A model generated the notes under the pieces. It was not told the origin of the DNA, ran no database searches, and saw only the letters and a program-made list of their open reading frames with translations. 64,000 nucleotides of DNA from Cristatella mucedo. Taxonomy: Eukaryota; Bryozoa; Phylactolaemata; Cristatellidae. The translations under genes and the position numbers were made by a program. Every line of letters begins with the position of its first letter. Position 1 is the first letter of the stretch. Where the stretch lies: assembly GCA_009760855.2 (NCBI GenBank), contig WPIO01000169.1:370001-434000 (forward strand), read 5' to 3'. Positions 21,656 through 33,339 of the stretch are shown here, in pieces.

Positions 21656-24170
21656 AATAATGATGATAATATTAATAATGATGCCCTTGATAATGCGCCC
21701 TCAGAGGACTCAATCTCTTTCTAGGCTCTCGAAATTTGCTGCAAAATAAACACGATCGAATGGTGAGGGGTATCCTGCTTGATAAACAGCATGAATAACA
21801 TGGTTAGGGGTGACGTGCACAGGGTCAGCATGCAAGAGTGGTTAGTGGCAGCATGCAACAGGGCCAGCACGCATAAGCGCACACACAACGAATTGCAGGG
21901 ACCTAATAAATGCTGCCTTAAATAGGTGTTTTTAATTTCCTTTTAAATGTGGACAAGTCAGGAGATGTCATGACGCAAGTCGGGAGTGAGTCCCAGGCTT
22001 TGAGAGCGTACGAACTAAATGCACGGTCTCCAAAAGATTTGAGGTTTTTTCGAGGTATAGGTAACAGTTAGATTCCGAAAAGCAGGTGGCACGATGCTTA
22101 TCCTGATGAAAGTACATCTGATAGGTAGGCTGGAGCCAAATAATGAAGACAGTTAAAAATGAGCGACAAAAACTTGAAGTCGATCCGTTGTCCGGCTGGT
22201 AGTCAGTGCAGGTCGGCGAGAAGAGGTGTGTTGTGGCAACTGGGACGCTCACGACAGACAAGCCTAGCTGCAGAGTTGTGCACCGGCTTTAAGCACCTGA
22301 GTGTGCAGGTGGGTAGACCAGCAAGCAATGAGTTACAGAAGTCAAGACGGGATGTCACAAATGCAAGGACCAACTTAGATGTGGTATCCCTAGCTAAACA
22401 AACCCAAATTTAAAAAATGTTACATAGCTGAAAGTAGGCAGACTTGATTGTGTGGAGCAGATGTGGTTGTCTAATGAAAGGTCACTTTGGAGCACCCACC
22501 AAGATTTCATGCAGGTACAACAGCAGATATGCTGGCGGAGCCAATTTTGAGCATCAGCCGTTCCAATTTCTTAAGCACACATAGTTTGCCCACAACAAGA
22601 AAGTTTTTTTATCATCATTCAATTTAAGAAAATTTGCTGCCATCCATGTGTTGATGTCATCAATACATGCAGCAAAAGAGTATAGAGAATTCGAGGTACT
22701 AAGACTGGGAGGTTCAAAACAAAGGTACAACCGAGTGTCATCCACATAGAAGTGAAAGTCTAGATTGTGCTTGGCAATCATATCGGCAAGAGGAAGAGTA
22801 TAAACCGCGAAAAGAACTGGACCTAGCACGGAGCCCTGAGGTACCCCATATTTCAGAGGACCTTGGATGATCTTTGTGCATTCACATCAATACTCTGGAG
22901 TCTCCCACTAAGGTAAGACCTCAACCATTGCAGAGCAGTGCCAGTGACGAACAGATGAGATGAGAAGTGCTCAAGAAGGACTTGGTGATCGATAGTACCA
23001 AAAGCTGCCGCAAGATCGAGAAAAACTAGCAGAGATACTCTACCCACATCTGAATTCCTAAGTAGGTTGTTGTACACCGAAGTAATGCCGACTCTGTGGT
23101 GTAATTAGCTCTACAGCCAGACTGGAGCTTACTAGCACGGTTTGAAGTTTCAATATATGAGTTCAGCTGGCCTGCTATGACTGGTTCCAGTGACTGTGAT
23201 AGGAACGGTAAAAGAGAGACTGGGCGGTAGTTGCTCAAGTTCTCTTGGTCTAGTGTCGCTTTCTTGAGTAGTGGCCTGAACTACAGCTTTTTTTGAAAGG
23301 TTCTGGGACATGACCTGAGGCAAAGGACATATTAATGATGTCAGTTATGCATGGCAGCCGCAGATCAATGCAACGTAGTAGCAGGATAGTAGGAATAGGG
23401 TCCAAAGGACATGCTTTCTTGAATTGGGGTAAGAGCTTCAGGACAAAGTCACAAGTGACCTGTTTGAATGTAGACATTGAGGTGCTGCAAGGAATCGAGG
23501 GAAATCACTCTAGGGAAGGATGCTGAATTGCAGGGATGGACTTCCCAATCTTGTCTATCTTCTGAGCAAAGAATGTAGAGAAGCGATCAGCTAGATCATC
23601 ACAGGGATCATCCGGTAAGGAGCTAACATGCCAGCGGTTGATCAGATGGCTGATTGTCGACATCAGCATTTTTGGATTGTGCATCTGTGATTCAACGATG
23701 TTTTTTATAGAAGCTAGAATTGGCCTTTGCTAGGATCGATTGGTACGATTTATAGCAGTCCTCTTATGCCTGTCGATGGGCATTCAGTCCCGATCTTTTG
23801 TATGCTTTTTCAAGCTTGCGCTTAGTAGACCCAGCTAGTCTAATGCCGTTTGAGCGAAGACGCAAAGTGTGCTTAGTCATAGGTGCAAATTTGTCACGCA
23901 TCCCAGCCAGTGTCCTGTTGTAGCAATCTAACAGTGATGACAGGTCAGATTGGGGATTGAGCAGCAAAGGCAAAGCAAAAATTCTCGAACGGACTGCGTT
24001 GACATCAAGAGTTTTGAGGTTTCGCGATCGCAGGAGATTTTAGATGAGAAGGAGGGTACACTTTGTAGACTAAGTGAGTGAGATCTGCATATTTTTAAAT
24101 AAGCAGAATTAAAAAAATTGGCTATGATAAAGTGCTGTTGCATGAGAAAATTTGGTCAAGTGCGTGACGT
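21656..24170 (-). repeat. longest LINE-alpha copy, antisense
   Basis: About 2.5 kb from the (TAA)-rich 3' end through C-terminal domain, RT and the linker upstream of RT. Motif C is kept as FYVDDTRLYLCF (about 22735-22770), but motif A reads FLDLAAAFGTIDHQ, where the catalytic Asp after Phe is Gly. The linker block SSLLDCYNRTLAGMRDKFAP lies at about 23880-23950. Several frameshifts are present. Best source for a family consensus in this window. Confidence 0.9.
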
Positions 24171-24175
24171 AATTT

Positions 24176-24689
24176 AATAATAATAATAATAATAATGCTT
24201 TTGATAAAGCGCCCTCAGAGAACTCGATCTCTTTCTAGGCGCTTTACATTTGCTGCAAGGGAAACGCGATTGAATGGGGAGTAATATCATGCTTGATAAA
24301 CGACATGAATAACATGGTTAGGGGTGACATGCGCAGGGTCAGCATGCAAGTTTGGTTACTGGCAGCATGCACACTGCCAGCACGAATAAGCACATCAAGA
24401 GCAAATCGAAGGGACCCACTAAATACTGTCCTAAATAGGTGTGTTTTTAATTTCTTTTTAAATGTGGTTAAGTAAGGGGATGTCGTGACGCAGGTCGGGA
24501 GTGAGTTCTAGGCTTTGAGAGCATACGAATTAAATGCACGGTCTCCAAAGGATTTGAGGTGTTTACGAGGTATTGGTAAACTGTTGGATTCCGAAAAGCG
24601 GGTGGTACGATGCTTAGCCTGGTGGGGGGAGTACATCTGGTAGGTATACTGAAGCCAAAGTATGAAGTGACCTAAAAGTGAGTGAAAAA
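24176..24689 (-). repeat. LINE-alpha copy inserted into an Ig-like exon, antisense
   Basis: (aat)n at 24176-24197, then the 3' end and the C-terminal region. Homology to other copies stops within aaaagtgagtgaaaaacc at about 24689, exactly where an Ig-like reading frame starts. This is a 5'-truncation junction. Confidence 0.85.
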
Positions 24690-24903
24690 CCATTTGACAA
24701 GTTGACAAAACAGACTCTATCAAATGAAGTTCAATACAGAATTTACGGTGCATACTCGTATAAGCTTCCAAATGAAATTGCATCTGGAGTATCTTATGCG
24801 TCATTTAGTTGTATTACTATAGACGAAATGGAGTCACTTTAAAATCTCGATTATCAAAGAATCACTAATGTCACATTGGAACGTCTATTTTCGACGCCGG
24901 AAG
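24690..24903 (+). pseudogene. Ig-like exon, 3' part, broken by LINE and stop
   Basis: The frame reads LSNEVQYRIYGAYSYKLPNE, then SYASFSCITIDEMESL, stop (TAA 24840-24842), and in the same frame NLDYQRITNVTLERLFSTPE up to a phase-1 donor GAAG|GTGGGA at 24903. ASFSCITIDE and the downstream strand align in position with ATLQCEVEVTD in the exon at 19111, so this is the second-Cys half of an Ig domain. The first half is replaced by the LINE-alpha at 24176. One point change could explain the stop. Inactive as it stands. Confidence 0.5.
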
Positions 24904-25638
24904 GTGGGATGTTTTCAGGAATGATTAAGACATGCTCGCTACAGAGCAATCGGTTGAAGGCTTCTGAGCGGACCTGCCGAAGCTACGGAAAACTCGACAG
25001 AAAGAAAGGCCTCGATTGGAGAGATGCAACCTACCTACGCTCGGCGGGAGAGAAACACCGCAATACTACAGGGAGAGAAACAATCTCCATGCCCCTTTAC
25101 ATGCCAACGCCCAGGGCTAGGAAATGTGCACCACTAGAAAGGGCTCGCAGCACTCATTACACAAATGCCTAAAATGTGAGGGAAGAATCTTCTCCTTACG
25201 TTAAAAGGCTAGGAAAAGTTACATTTTAATCAAAGAAGTTAGATTTCTGGCACTATCAATCCTCATGGGTTCTTAATTCTTCCTAGGCGAAGTCAGATAA
25301 GTGCACAAAAGAGCAAAACAGAGCACAAATGTCTGAAATCGTCAGTAAAGAACTAACGTGCACTCAATGCTACTCTCGAAGCGTGACGTTGTAGTCGGGT
25401 TGCTGTGCATGCCAATAAATGCTTTTACAACGATTTGGCTCGCGTTAAAAGATCAATTGCAGCGTACACCATGATCTTGTCTAAAAGCGTGCTCAATTCT
25501 AAGGAGAAAGTTCAAAATAAAAAAAAATGTAATGATTATGCAGCTTCGTGCTCGATGAATGCGGTATTCTTCAGCGGACATGTTCTACTGGCTGTTGATG
25601 TCGCATATAAATTTGACTTTCTCTCTTACGACTTTCAG
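24904..25638. other. intronic, no exon recognised
   Basis: Open frames here show no domain. It ends in a strong pyrimidine tract and acceptor (CTCTCTTACGACTTTCAG) for the next candidate exon. Confidence 0.45.
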
Positions 25639-25725
25639 GCAGAATCTCGATATACCGGGCTTTACCAACTTCGATTACTTTTACGTCGGCTCCGGGAACA
25701 AAGATGGCTGAAGAGATGGGCGACG
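25639..25725 (+). CDS. candidate linker exon (phase 1-1)
   Basis: Acceptor CTCTCTTACGACTTTCAG is excellent; donor GACG|GTAGGG is at 25725/25726. 87 nt, both phases 1. The product RISIYRALPTSITFTSAPGT... is Ser/Thr-rich and has no domain. Placement after a broken Ig exon mirrors 13278-13361 after 12873-13193, which supports a stalk or linker role in a related gene module. Confidence 0.35.
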
Positions 25726-26599
25726 GTAGGGCATGCTACTTTTTCATTCGCTCGTGTCTTTTTTCCTGCCTATAGCTTATGCTAATACGGCGGCTAAGTA
25801 CTATTGTGTTTTTGTTATGCTCATGGACCGTCCAGTAACGCTACTAGACAAGAAGTTGAGAGAAGAACTACCCTATTAGTGAGTGGGGTGACGTATCAGC
25901 CATTTTTACTGCTGTCAGTGCCCCAATGCAGTCCAATAGGCTCCGACAGCTGTCTCATCATCGGCCCCAAGAGGAGCGCTGCAGCAGTCGGTGGAAGCTC
26001 GCTCGTCATATCCTGCTAGCACTTCTTATTTACATTTCATATTCACAATTCCTATTTACATTTCGATTCCCTGTACGATTTTTGGTTTGCTGAGCGGGTA
26101 AAAACAAGCAAGCATTTTGTTGGTGAGCCGGCCCGGCGCGATGAGCGTGGCGGCGTGGGCGTGGCGACTTGGCAGCTTGCAGGCTGAACGCTGGCGGCAA
26201 GTGCGTCTCTACATGAGCATATCTCTGCCAGCTGCTTTTGCCGTGTCCTTTTTCTTATCGTTTCTTCTCAGGACCAGTTATAATAAGGCTTATAAATAGA
26301 TAAGTTAAAAATAAATTCTAATAGCGACTTCGCTTGCCAGATAAAAAACTGCTGTATAGGCTAGCCGCTTTTGATCAGGCTGTTATCTCTAGCCAGGCGA
26401 AGAGTGCTCCACGCGATCTTTTAGAAATTCCTATTTTAAACCGTGGTCAAAGTCTGATTGCTGGACGGTTTGCAGTCAGATACAGCTTCTGACAGGTGGT
26501 TGATGTGTACCTTTTGATTTGTCCACTCTTCTCAAAATTTGAATCAAAGTTTCTGTCGACTAGAATTTGAAAATGTGCGGCAACCTCTCTATCACAGAG
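25726..26599. other. intronic/intergenic, no gene recognised
   Basis: Short direct repeat ttcttatttacatttc / ttcctatttacatttc at 26023-26065. No supported exon. Confidence 0.45.
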
Positions 26600-26790
26600 A
26601 GCTTCCTCTCTGGCGGACAGATCCTCTTATCTGGCAGACACAACTTTCTTTCTGGCAGACAGAGCCTCTTATCTGGCAGACACAGCCGACTCTCTGGCAG
26701 ACACAGCCGTCTCTCCTTATCTGACAGACACAGCTTCCTCTCTGGCAGACACAGCCGTCTCTCGGGCAGACGCAGCTATCTCTCTACCGG
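26600..26790. repeat. 21-bp minisatellite
   Basis: About nine imperfect copies of ctctctggcagacacagccg-type units. The 21-bp period keeps frame on both strands; read on the - strand it gives a heptad TAVSARE-type peptide repeat, continuing the - strand frame at 26860-27288. Confidence 0.85.
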
Positions 26791-26859
26791 ACGCTGCAGT
26801 CTCACTTCCGGAAGCTGCCGTTTCTGTGCCGGATGCCTCTTCCTCGTTCATGGCCAATT

Positions 26860-27288
26860 CTAGGGCTCTGCCGCCACCTCTGCTGGTTCCACCGGCATCT
26901 CTGCTGGCTCTGCCTTCGTCACCCAGGGCACAGTTGGCGATTGCTGATGCCGCTTCCAGTTGCTCTTATCGGCCTCTTCAGTTTGACTAGCGTTTACCAA
27001 ATCTGTGCGCAACAGCCTTGCTTTTTCGGCCTCCACCTCCAGCTGCTTCTGCGCTATCGCCACCGCTTTCCTGGCACTATGCAAGTCCGACCGCCAAAGC
27101 CTCTCCTCACATTCAGGGCTTGCCAACAACTTCACAAGTGTTGCACGCAGCTGTGCGTACGGCATCATCTCCTGGCGTGGGCTACTCTGCCGCTTCTGCC
27201 GAAATAGCTTGCAGTTTGACATTCTCCAGCAGCGGGTACGCGATACCGCGCAGAACACAGAAGCAGACTCAAAGACGTTCATTCGCAC
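26860..27288 (-). CDS. coiled-coil-like hypothetical exon, probably decayed
   Basis: A 142-codon frame on the - strand; the first likely Met is at 27222 (MSNCKLFRQK). It is rich in Ala, Glu, Lys, Gln and Arg, with helix-forming stretches such as RKAVAIAQKQLEVEAEKARL, and ends in PAEMPVEPAEVAAEP before TAG. Shortly beyond, in another frame, it resumes as MNEEEASGTETAASGSE and runs into the heptad-coding minisatellite, again with a stop. This looks like one protein with a C-terminal heptad repeat array, now frameshifted. No family recognised; a retrotransposon ORF1-like protein is an alternative. Confidence 0.35.
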   Translation of the reverse strand: MRMNVFESASVFCAVSRTRCWRMSNCKLFRQKRQSSPRQEMMPYAQLRATLVKLLASPECEERLWRSDLHSARKAVAIAQKQLEVEAEKARLLRTDLVNASQTEEADKSNWKRHQQSPTVPWVTKAEPAEMPVEPAEVAAEP

Positions 27289-27474
27289 TGACGCAGCAGC
27301 TTGGGCCAGTACACGAGTACCCGTCCGGCGTCCTCGATCTCTCTCCCGTGTCTTTGGATGCCATTACTTATATACCATTGCCATAAATCCCAACAGTCCA
27401 TAAGCCAACGACAGTGTCGTAATCTCAAAACAGCCACAAAAATCACTAATAATTTGAATCACGCTTCCTTTACA
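27289..27474. other. intergenic, no gene recognised
   Basis: Nothing supported. Confidence 0.4.
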
Positions 27475-27550
27475 GAATATGTAAAGTGCCTAAAAATATA
27501 TTAAGTTCTCCGAGGGCACCGTGCAAATGTATCATGATGATTATTAATAT
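27475..27550 (+). repeat. LINE-alpha 3' tail, sense
   Basis: atgtaaagtgcctaaaaata then ttaagttctccgagggca, ending in tta repeats; only the terminal segment is present. Confidence 0.65.
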
Positions 27551-27930
27551 TATTAACAAACAATCTTTATTCAACTGTAGTACCACTCACTGCGAGGAAG
27601 GAATTACCAATACATAACAATAAGTTATGCATCATGGTTAGGCAAGCATGCAAAAACACTCAAATATAATCGGTAGGTATCGACTAATGGCGACATCGCA
27701 CCTTATTGTAAGCAGGTCCTGTTTTGTGTAGCGTATCCGAGGACAGCTCATAAATAGTCACCGCACGGATAGAAGCGGAACACCAGAAGGTATCACAGAG
27801 AAATCAGGTGAAGGTCCCCACCACGCTAGGAGTCACCCGAGACCGCTCTCTATAGCTGCCGGTTGATCACATTATACACACTAAAGTTTTTACACCAAAT
27901 CACCAGGCCGGAAAAGGCTTGGCTTCTCCA
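27551..27930. other. intergenic, no gene recognised
   Basis: No supported exon; diverged LINE-beta sequence begins near the right end. Confidence 0.4.
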
Positions 27931-28525
27931 TACTTGGCTAAATTGCTGCATTCAGCTTAGTTGTTGTAATTCCATTTTGGCTGGGATACCAAAGAAAGCG
28001 ACTAGGCCACTGCAGCTGACTATGAATACGGCTGCAAGGCAAGTTTTCAAGTCCCAGAGGGTCGACCACGTGTCTCCTTTTCTAGCTGAACTGCTTCACC
28101 AGTTTCAGCCTTTTCGCGCCGTCAGGTACTGTGTGGAAAATAAATTAGCTGTTCCATTACTCCGTTTGAAGACCGTTAGTGACAGAAGCTTTAGCTCTTC
28201 AGGGCCGAGATTGTGGAACTCGCTTCCACAATTCTTAGGCAACGACAACTACTCTCCTGCTGCCGACTATGGCTCACCCTTTTCAGCGGTCCTGAGCTGC
28301 TACTTCCATGCTACTCACTACCCCAACTGTGCTCCTGACTCTGCTATGTTTCCCACTTTCTCTTTGTTGCGTGAGGCCAAGACGTTTGGCTACCGAATGC
28401 GTTCCGAAAGCCACTTTAGCTGTGAGTGCGCTATACAAACCTCTCCCGAGTAACACCCACATAGTCTCTATGGCTTGTAGAGTTACAGACAGAGATAAAA
28501 TTACATTAAATTACCGGTTTCAGCC
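27931..28525 (+). repeat. LINE-beta C-terminal fragment, sense
   Basis: Frame contains CNSILAGIPKKATRPLQLTM and TVSDRSFSSSGPRLWNSLPQ and ends at the family stop context CECAIQTSPE. It finishes with gagttacagacagagat and a taaaattacattaaattac tail. Confidence 0.85.
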
Positions 28526-28960
28526 TCCACTTTTCCTCAGGTTCTCTAGGGACAATAAATTACCTCTGCTATTCCTCTGCTTACCGATAGTTGGCAACAG
28601 AAGCTTCTGCTCTGCAGGCAATAAACTGTCGAACTCTCTTTGCAGTTCTTACGCAGTGACAAATACAGTACTCCCCTGCTGCCGAATATGGCACATTCTT
28701 TCCAGCCGTCCTGAGCTACAAATTCCATGATACTCAATTGCTCAAGAAACCTCAATTGGTCTTATGACTCAGCTGCGATTTTCACTTTTTCTTTGTTGGG
28801 TGAAATGCTGTCTGTTGACTGTCGGCGAGCGTACCTAAGGCCGCTTAAGTTTTGTATGTGTTACACAAAACTCGTCAGTGTAAAACTCACATATTTGTTG
28901 GAGCTTTGTGGACTTGCAGACGGTGATGACATAGAAACGGTTATTGAAAACCGACACACA
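28526..28960 (+). repeat. second, diverged LINE-beta fragment, sense
   Basis: Follows the tail of the previous copy directly. The block ggcaacagaagcttctgctctgc matches the GDRSFSSAG region. Older and more diverged than its neighbour, so the younger copy probably inserted beside or into it. Confidence 0.65.
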
Positions 28961-29299
28961 ATCAGCACTCACGAATGTCTTCTTATTAAGTAGTACTTAA
29001 GAGGCTAGTCGAAGGAGTGTTTACCGTTTACATCTATGGTTTACATAAGGAGTCTCCGACTGATACACGCATACCTTCAAACATTGCAGCAGTGCATTGC
29101 AGCCAGTGATTCTTTGGCGAGAGAAGGACTGGAAAGAGCAAGAGGATTATTCGGTGATCATTTGTGTCTAATGCTGCCTAGAAATCAAGCTAAACGAGCA
29201 GAAACACTGTATCGAAGTCTGCACTGCTGAGAAGATTGTTACACACCTGAAGAGATACATGCTCTTGTCATTCCTGAGTTATTAGCTTTACAAACTTAC
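28961..29299. other. intergenic, no gene recognised
   Basis: A 64-codon frame at 29036-29230 (ASDSLAREGLERARGLFGDH) has no recognisable domain and no clear splice sites. Confidence 0.35.
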
Positions 29300-29620
29300 T
29301 GAAACTTAACAGGTTGGTTTGAAATTTTGATGTACGAGTTTAACTGACCTGCCACTATTCGAGCTAGTGCACAGTATGTAATAGGAGGTGCTCGGTGAAG
29401 ACCTGGCGGAAGTTACTTAAGCTAGCCAGGTCTAGTATTGCCTTTTTAATGAGTGCTCTAAAGATAATCTTTTTGAGGGTGCAGGGCATGATCTGAAGTT
29501 AAGGACGTGTATGTTATCATGTATGTAAGTTATGCATGGAACCAGCAGGTCTTTAAATTTAGACGTAGGGTAGTAGGAACAGGTCTTACGGGGCTTGAGG
29601 AGGTTAGTGGATTAAACTAT
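29300..29620 (-). repeat. LINE-alpha RT fragment, antisense
   Basis: Matches the 23150-23420 part of the long copy (ttttaatgagtgctctaaag, then gcagggcatgatctgaag). It meets a sense copy at about 29650, forming another head-to-head arrangement. Confidence 0.7.
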
Positions 29621-29649
29621 TCATCTTGCCGATGTGATTTTGATGTGAT

Positions 29650-30605
29650 TGATCTTGTCGGATTCTCCCAACTCCCTTGCTGCATGTATTAATGACATCC
29701 GCGTATGAATGGCAGCAGACTATTTATAATTAAATGATGATAAAAAAAACTTACTAGTTATGTTCAGACCAAGTGTGATTCAGAAATTAGAAAGGCTAAC
29801 GCTCAAAATCGGCTCTGCCAGCATATCTCCTGTTGAATCTACACATAATCTAAGTGTCATCTTCCAAAGTGACCTTTCGTTAGGGGACCACACCAGTTCC
29901 ACAATCAAGTCTGCCTACTTTCAGCTACGCAGCATTGCTGAAATTCAGAATTCTTCAGACAGTGCTACCACGTCTAAGTTGGAAGATGCATTTGTGAATA
30001 CCGTCTTGGTTTGAGTAACTCATGGCTTGCTGGTCTACCGGCCTGGGGAGTGAGGCGCTTACAGCTGGTGCAATACTCGGTGGCTAGGCTTGTATGTCGT
30101 GACCTTAGCAGTTGTCACATCATACCAGTTCTCGCCGATCTGCACTGGCACCCAGTCAAGCAACGCATCGACTTTAAGGTTCTGTCACTTAATTTTCGGT
30201 TTCTTCATTCTTTGACTCCAGCCAACCTATGAGATCTACTCTCCAACCAGGCTAAGTATCGTACCACTCGCTTTTCGGAATCTAATTGCTTACCTATACC
30301 TCGTGCACATCTCAAATACTTTGGATACCGTGCAACAACAAATTCACTTATTTATCACATTGTTTAGTGGGTTAGTGTAATTCGACCTTCATGTGCTAAT
30401 GCGTGCTGACACTGTGCATGCTGCCACTAACCATGCTTCCATGCTGATTCTTTGCATGTCAACCCTAACCATATTATTCTTGTTGTATATTGAGCATGCT
30501 TCTACTAACCATTCAATCATCTTTCCTTTGCAGAAAATTTAAAACGCTTAGAAAGAGATTGGGTTCATTGAGAGTGCTTTATCAAGTTATAATTATTTTT
30601 ATTAT
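29650..30605 (+). repeat. LINE-alpha copy, sense
   Basis: From the block after motif C (CINDIRV-like) through HTSSTIKSAYFQL and RLQLVQYSVARLVCRDLSSC to the 3' end and (att)n tail at about 30590-30612. Multiple frame breaks. Confidence 0.85.
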
Positions 30606-30612
30606 TATTATT

Positions 30613-32012
30613 ACAAGTGTTTCTTGGGAGCTGTTTGAAACCAATTATTCTATCACGCCCTAATGCAGGTGAAAAATTAAGAAAAATTCGACGCTTGCTA
30701 TGGACCTGCAGCTGGTGAACCTGGACTTGTTTCTTTTTATTCTGACTGTGCGCTAGCATTTTTCTACTTGCATTTGTGTATGCTCATTGCCTTAAGGTAG
30801 GGTTACTACGAGCTGAATTGAATAAAGACATTTAGGTACTTCCAGAAATTGAGAGTGAGATATGATAATTTTACGGTGAGCGAGAAATAATACAGTTGCT
30901 GTACTGTTACCCCAGGGATGGTTTCTCTGAGCTAACCTAGTCATTTGTTTCTGACCTGTTCAGCTGAAAAAGAAGCAGCCCAGGCACGCGATTTGCATGA
31001 TCACTAGAAGAATTGCTGTCATGGGAGCGCTTAAGGAACTGCTTGATGGGCGACAGCATTTCTTTGATTGTGCATCTGCGATTCGACGAAATTTTTCTTT
31101 ATCAAGTTAGATTTGGACTTTCCAGATATAAAATAGTACTATCTACCTTAGTTTATGCATGCATGTCGAAAGACAGTCTGTACTGATCTTGTCAATGCTC
31201 TCTCAAGGTCACCAGCTTAGTGGACATAGCTAGCCAGCGCTGACCGACGGGAAGAGTCCTTGCTCCAAGGTTACAGGATAGTGATCCAGACGTCTCGCAA
31301 TTAAGTAAGAGCTCAAGATTTCTCTCTTAGTTTGCTTAAGGTAGGGCTTTCTGAAACAAATTAATCAGTTTTCGAAGAAAGATTCCCTGTCATGGCTTGT
31401 CCGCGATGAATGCAGAATTTTAAAAACAGCTGTTCGATCAAGTTAGTGCCTACCTTCAATTGACTCCCTTCCAAAAATTGGTTTGTGGCTTTAACTAGAG
31501 GTAAAACGATCAACAGCGGGCTGAGGGCATGTCGCTGCATCAGGTAGCTACCGAAGCCCAGGGATGCACGTATAAAGTGGCCTTGCCCTAAAGAAAGGTC
31601 ACGCGGGCATATCTTTGGCTGCTGAAGGAGTGAATAAAGTTAGGACAGTTAAAGTCACGGAATCGCACCTACGCTGGCTAGTTGTCGGTTTAATTAAGCT
31701 TCACTGACAGAGATACTCCTCATGCGGTACAACTCACTTCATACAAAGTCACCCTACTCTCTCTAAGTGGCTTCTCAGTACAACTACTTTAATACACACT
31801 GCATAACCTCTGTAATGGCATCTGAACCTCATCCGTGATCCACGTGAACCTCATTCGATTCGCTCCAGGTGAACCTGAAGAGAACATAGGTCAATGGCGG
31901 AAACCCAAAAACAGCGCTCAATGTTAGCACCGTTCGCACAACGAAAGCACGCGGCTATAAGATAAGTTTTCAAGTAAATAATTTAATTTAATTACGTGCC
32001 TCGCTGTCTTCA
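30613..32012. other. intergenic/intronic, no gene recognised
   Basis: Short LINE-alpha-like matches may occur near 31040-31110 (gcatttctttgattgtgcatctgcgattcgacga resembles 23665-23700 in the same orientation). Otherwise nothing supported. Confidence 0.45.
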
Positions 32013-32408
32013 AATCAATTAATACTATACCAAAAAGAAAACAAAATACTACATTGTACTCATGGTGCTAAAGAAATAATAGTACGAACAGTTTCGCCAT
32101 GCATTATTAATGCAAACTCTGAATCTGGTAAATATCAAGTCAGATTTGACAACGATGGAACGCCTTTTCAACTATCTTTCCTGTAGCGAAGCGAGTTGCA
32201 AGCTTGTTTAATCTAGGCAACAAGCTACGGCAAAAAGTATAAGATTTCAATCTTGCAACAATACAAAGTGAAGCTGAAATCTACGAATGCAAGTCAAAAT
32301 AATTTTAGCTCCCAAATTTATTCCTGCACTGGAATTCCATGCTATTTTCAACGATTTGGCTTCCCTCCTCTAGTAGCACCACTGATCACCTACCAAGAAA
32401 ACATATAA
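32013..32408 (+). pseudogene. Ig-like coding remnant with two in-frame stops
   Basis: A single frame runs through 32013-32408. It reads QKENKILHCTHGAKEIIVRT, then ESGKYQVRFDNDGTPFQLSF, stops at 32184-32186 and 32214-32216, then TSYGKKYKISILQQYKVKLK and NFSSQIYSCTGIPC, with a final TAA at 32406. SGKYQVRF and the strand-Cys IYSCTG are typical of Ig-like domains. The two halves stay in the same frame across the stops, which fits a decayed exon. Alternatively they are two exons (TTTCCTGTAG at 32177-32186 could be an acceptor). It lies on the + strand in line with the other Ig exons. Confidence 0.35.
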
Positions 32409-32486
32409 ATTAGCAGAAAGCTAATAGATCGAAGCGCAAATCTGAGGTATAATTTGCGACTGCATAATAATTGGAGTCCCAGGAAT

Positions 32487-33275
32487 AATAATGATAATAA
32501 TGATAATGCATTTGATAAAGCGCCCTCAGAGAACTCGATCTCTCTCTAGGCGCTTTACGTTGGCTGCAAAGGGAAATGCAATTGAATGGTGAGTAATATC
32601 ATGCTTGATAAAAACATGAACAACATGGCTAGGGATGACATGCACAGGGTCAGCATGCAAATGTGGCTAGTGACAGCATGCACAGTGTCAGCACGCATAA
32701 GCACATCGAGGACGAGTCACAGGGACCCACTAAACGCTGTCCTAAATAAGTGTGTTTTTACGTTCTTTTTAAATGTGGTCAAGTCCAGGGGATGTTGTGA
32801 CGGAAGTAGGGAGTGAGTTCCAGGCTTTGAGGGCATAGGAACTAAATGCACGGTCTCCAAAGGATTTGAGGTTTGTACGACGCATTTGTAGACTGTTGGT
32901 GTCTGCAAAGCGGGTGGTACAATTCTTGGCCTGATGGGGTAGTATATCTGAGAGATAGGCTGGAGCCAAGGAATGAAGTGACCTAAGAGTGAACGCAAAA
33001 CCTTGAAGTCGATCCGTTGCTTGACTGGTAGCCAGTGCAGGTCGGCGAGAAGTGGTGTAATGTGGCAACTGCCACGCTCACGACAGACCAGCCTAGCTGC
33101 TGAGTTTAGCACCAGCTGCAATCGCCTGACCGCACATGCTGGTAGGCCAGTAAGCAGTGAGTTGCAGAAGTCGAGACGGGATGTCACGAATGCGTGCACC
33201 AACTTGGACGTGGTATCCTTATCTAAACAAGCCCGAATTTTAGCATTGTTATGAAGCTGAAAATGGGCAGATAGA
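32487..33275 (-). repeat. LINE-alpha copy, antisense
   Basis: (aat)n, gccctcagagaactcgatctc, then a long open C-terminal frame on the - strand with FVTSRLDFCNSLLTGLPACA, RLQLVLNSAARLVCRERGSC and LLADLHWLPVKQRIDFKVL. One of the least decayed C-terminal regions of the family here. Confidence 0.9.
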
Positions 33276-33339
33276 ATAACTGTGACACAGCTGCCATTTA
33301 TGAAATAAATGTTAGAAAACTGCGGGCTTGATTCTAAAT

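Noticed and set aside
22554-24143. Active LINE
   Set aside because: RT motif A has Gly in place of a catalytic Asp, and several frameshifts are present.
26567-26863. + strand protein with LSGRHSR repeats
   Set aside because: It is the shadow frame of the 21-bp minisatellite; the - strand frame connects to a non-repetitive protein-like frame and is the better candidate.
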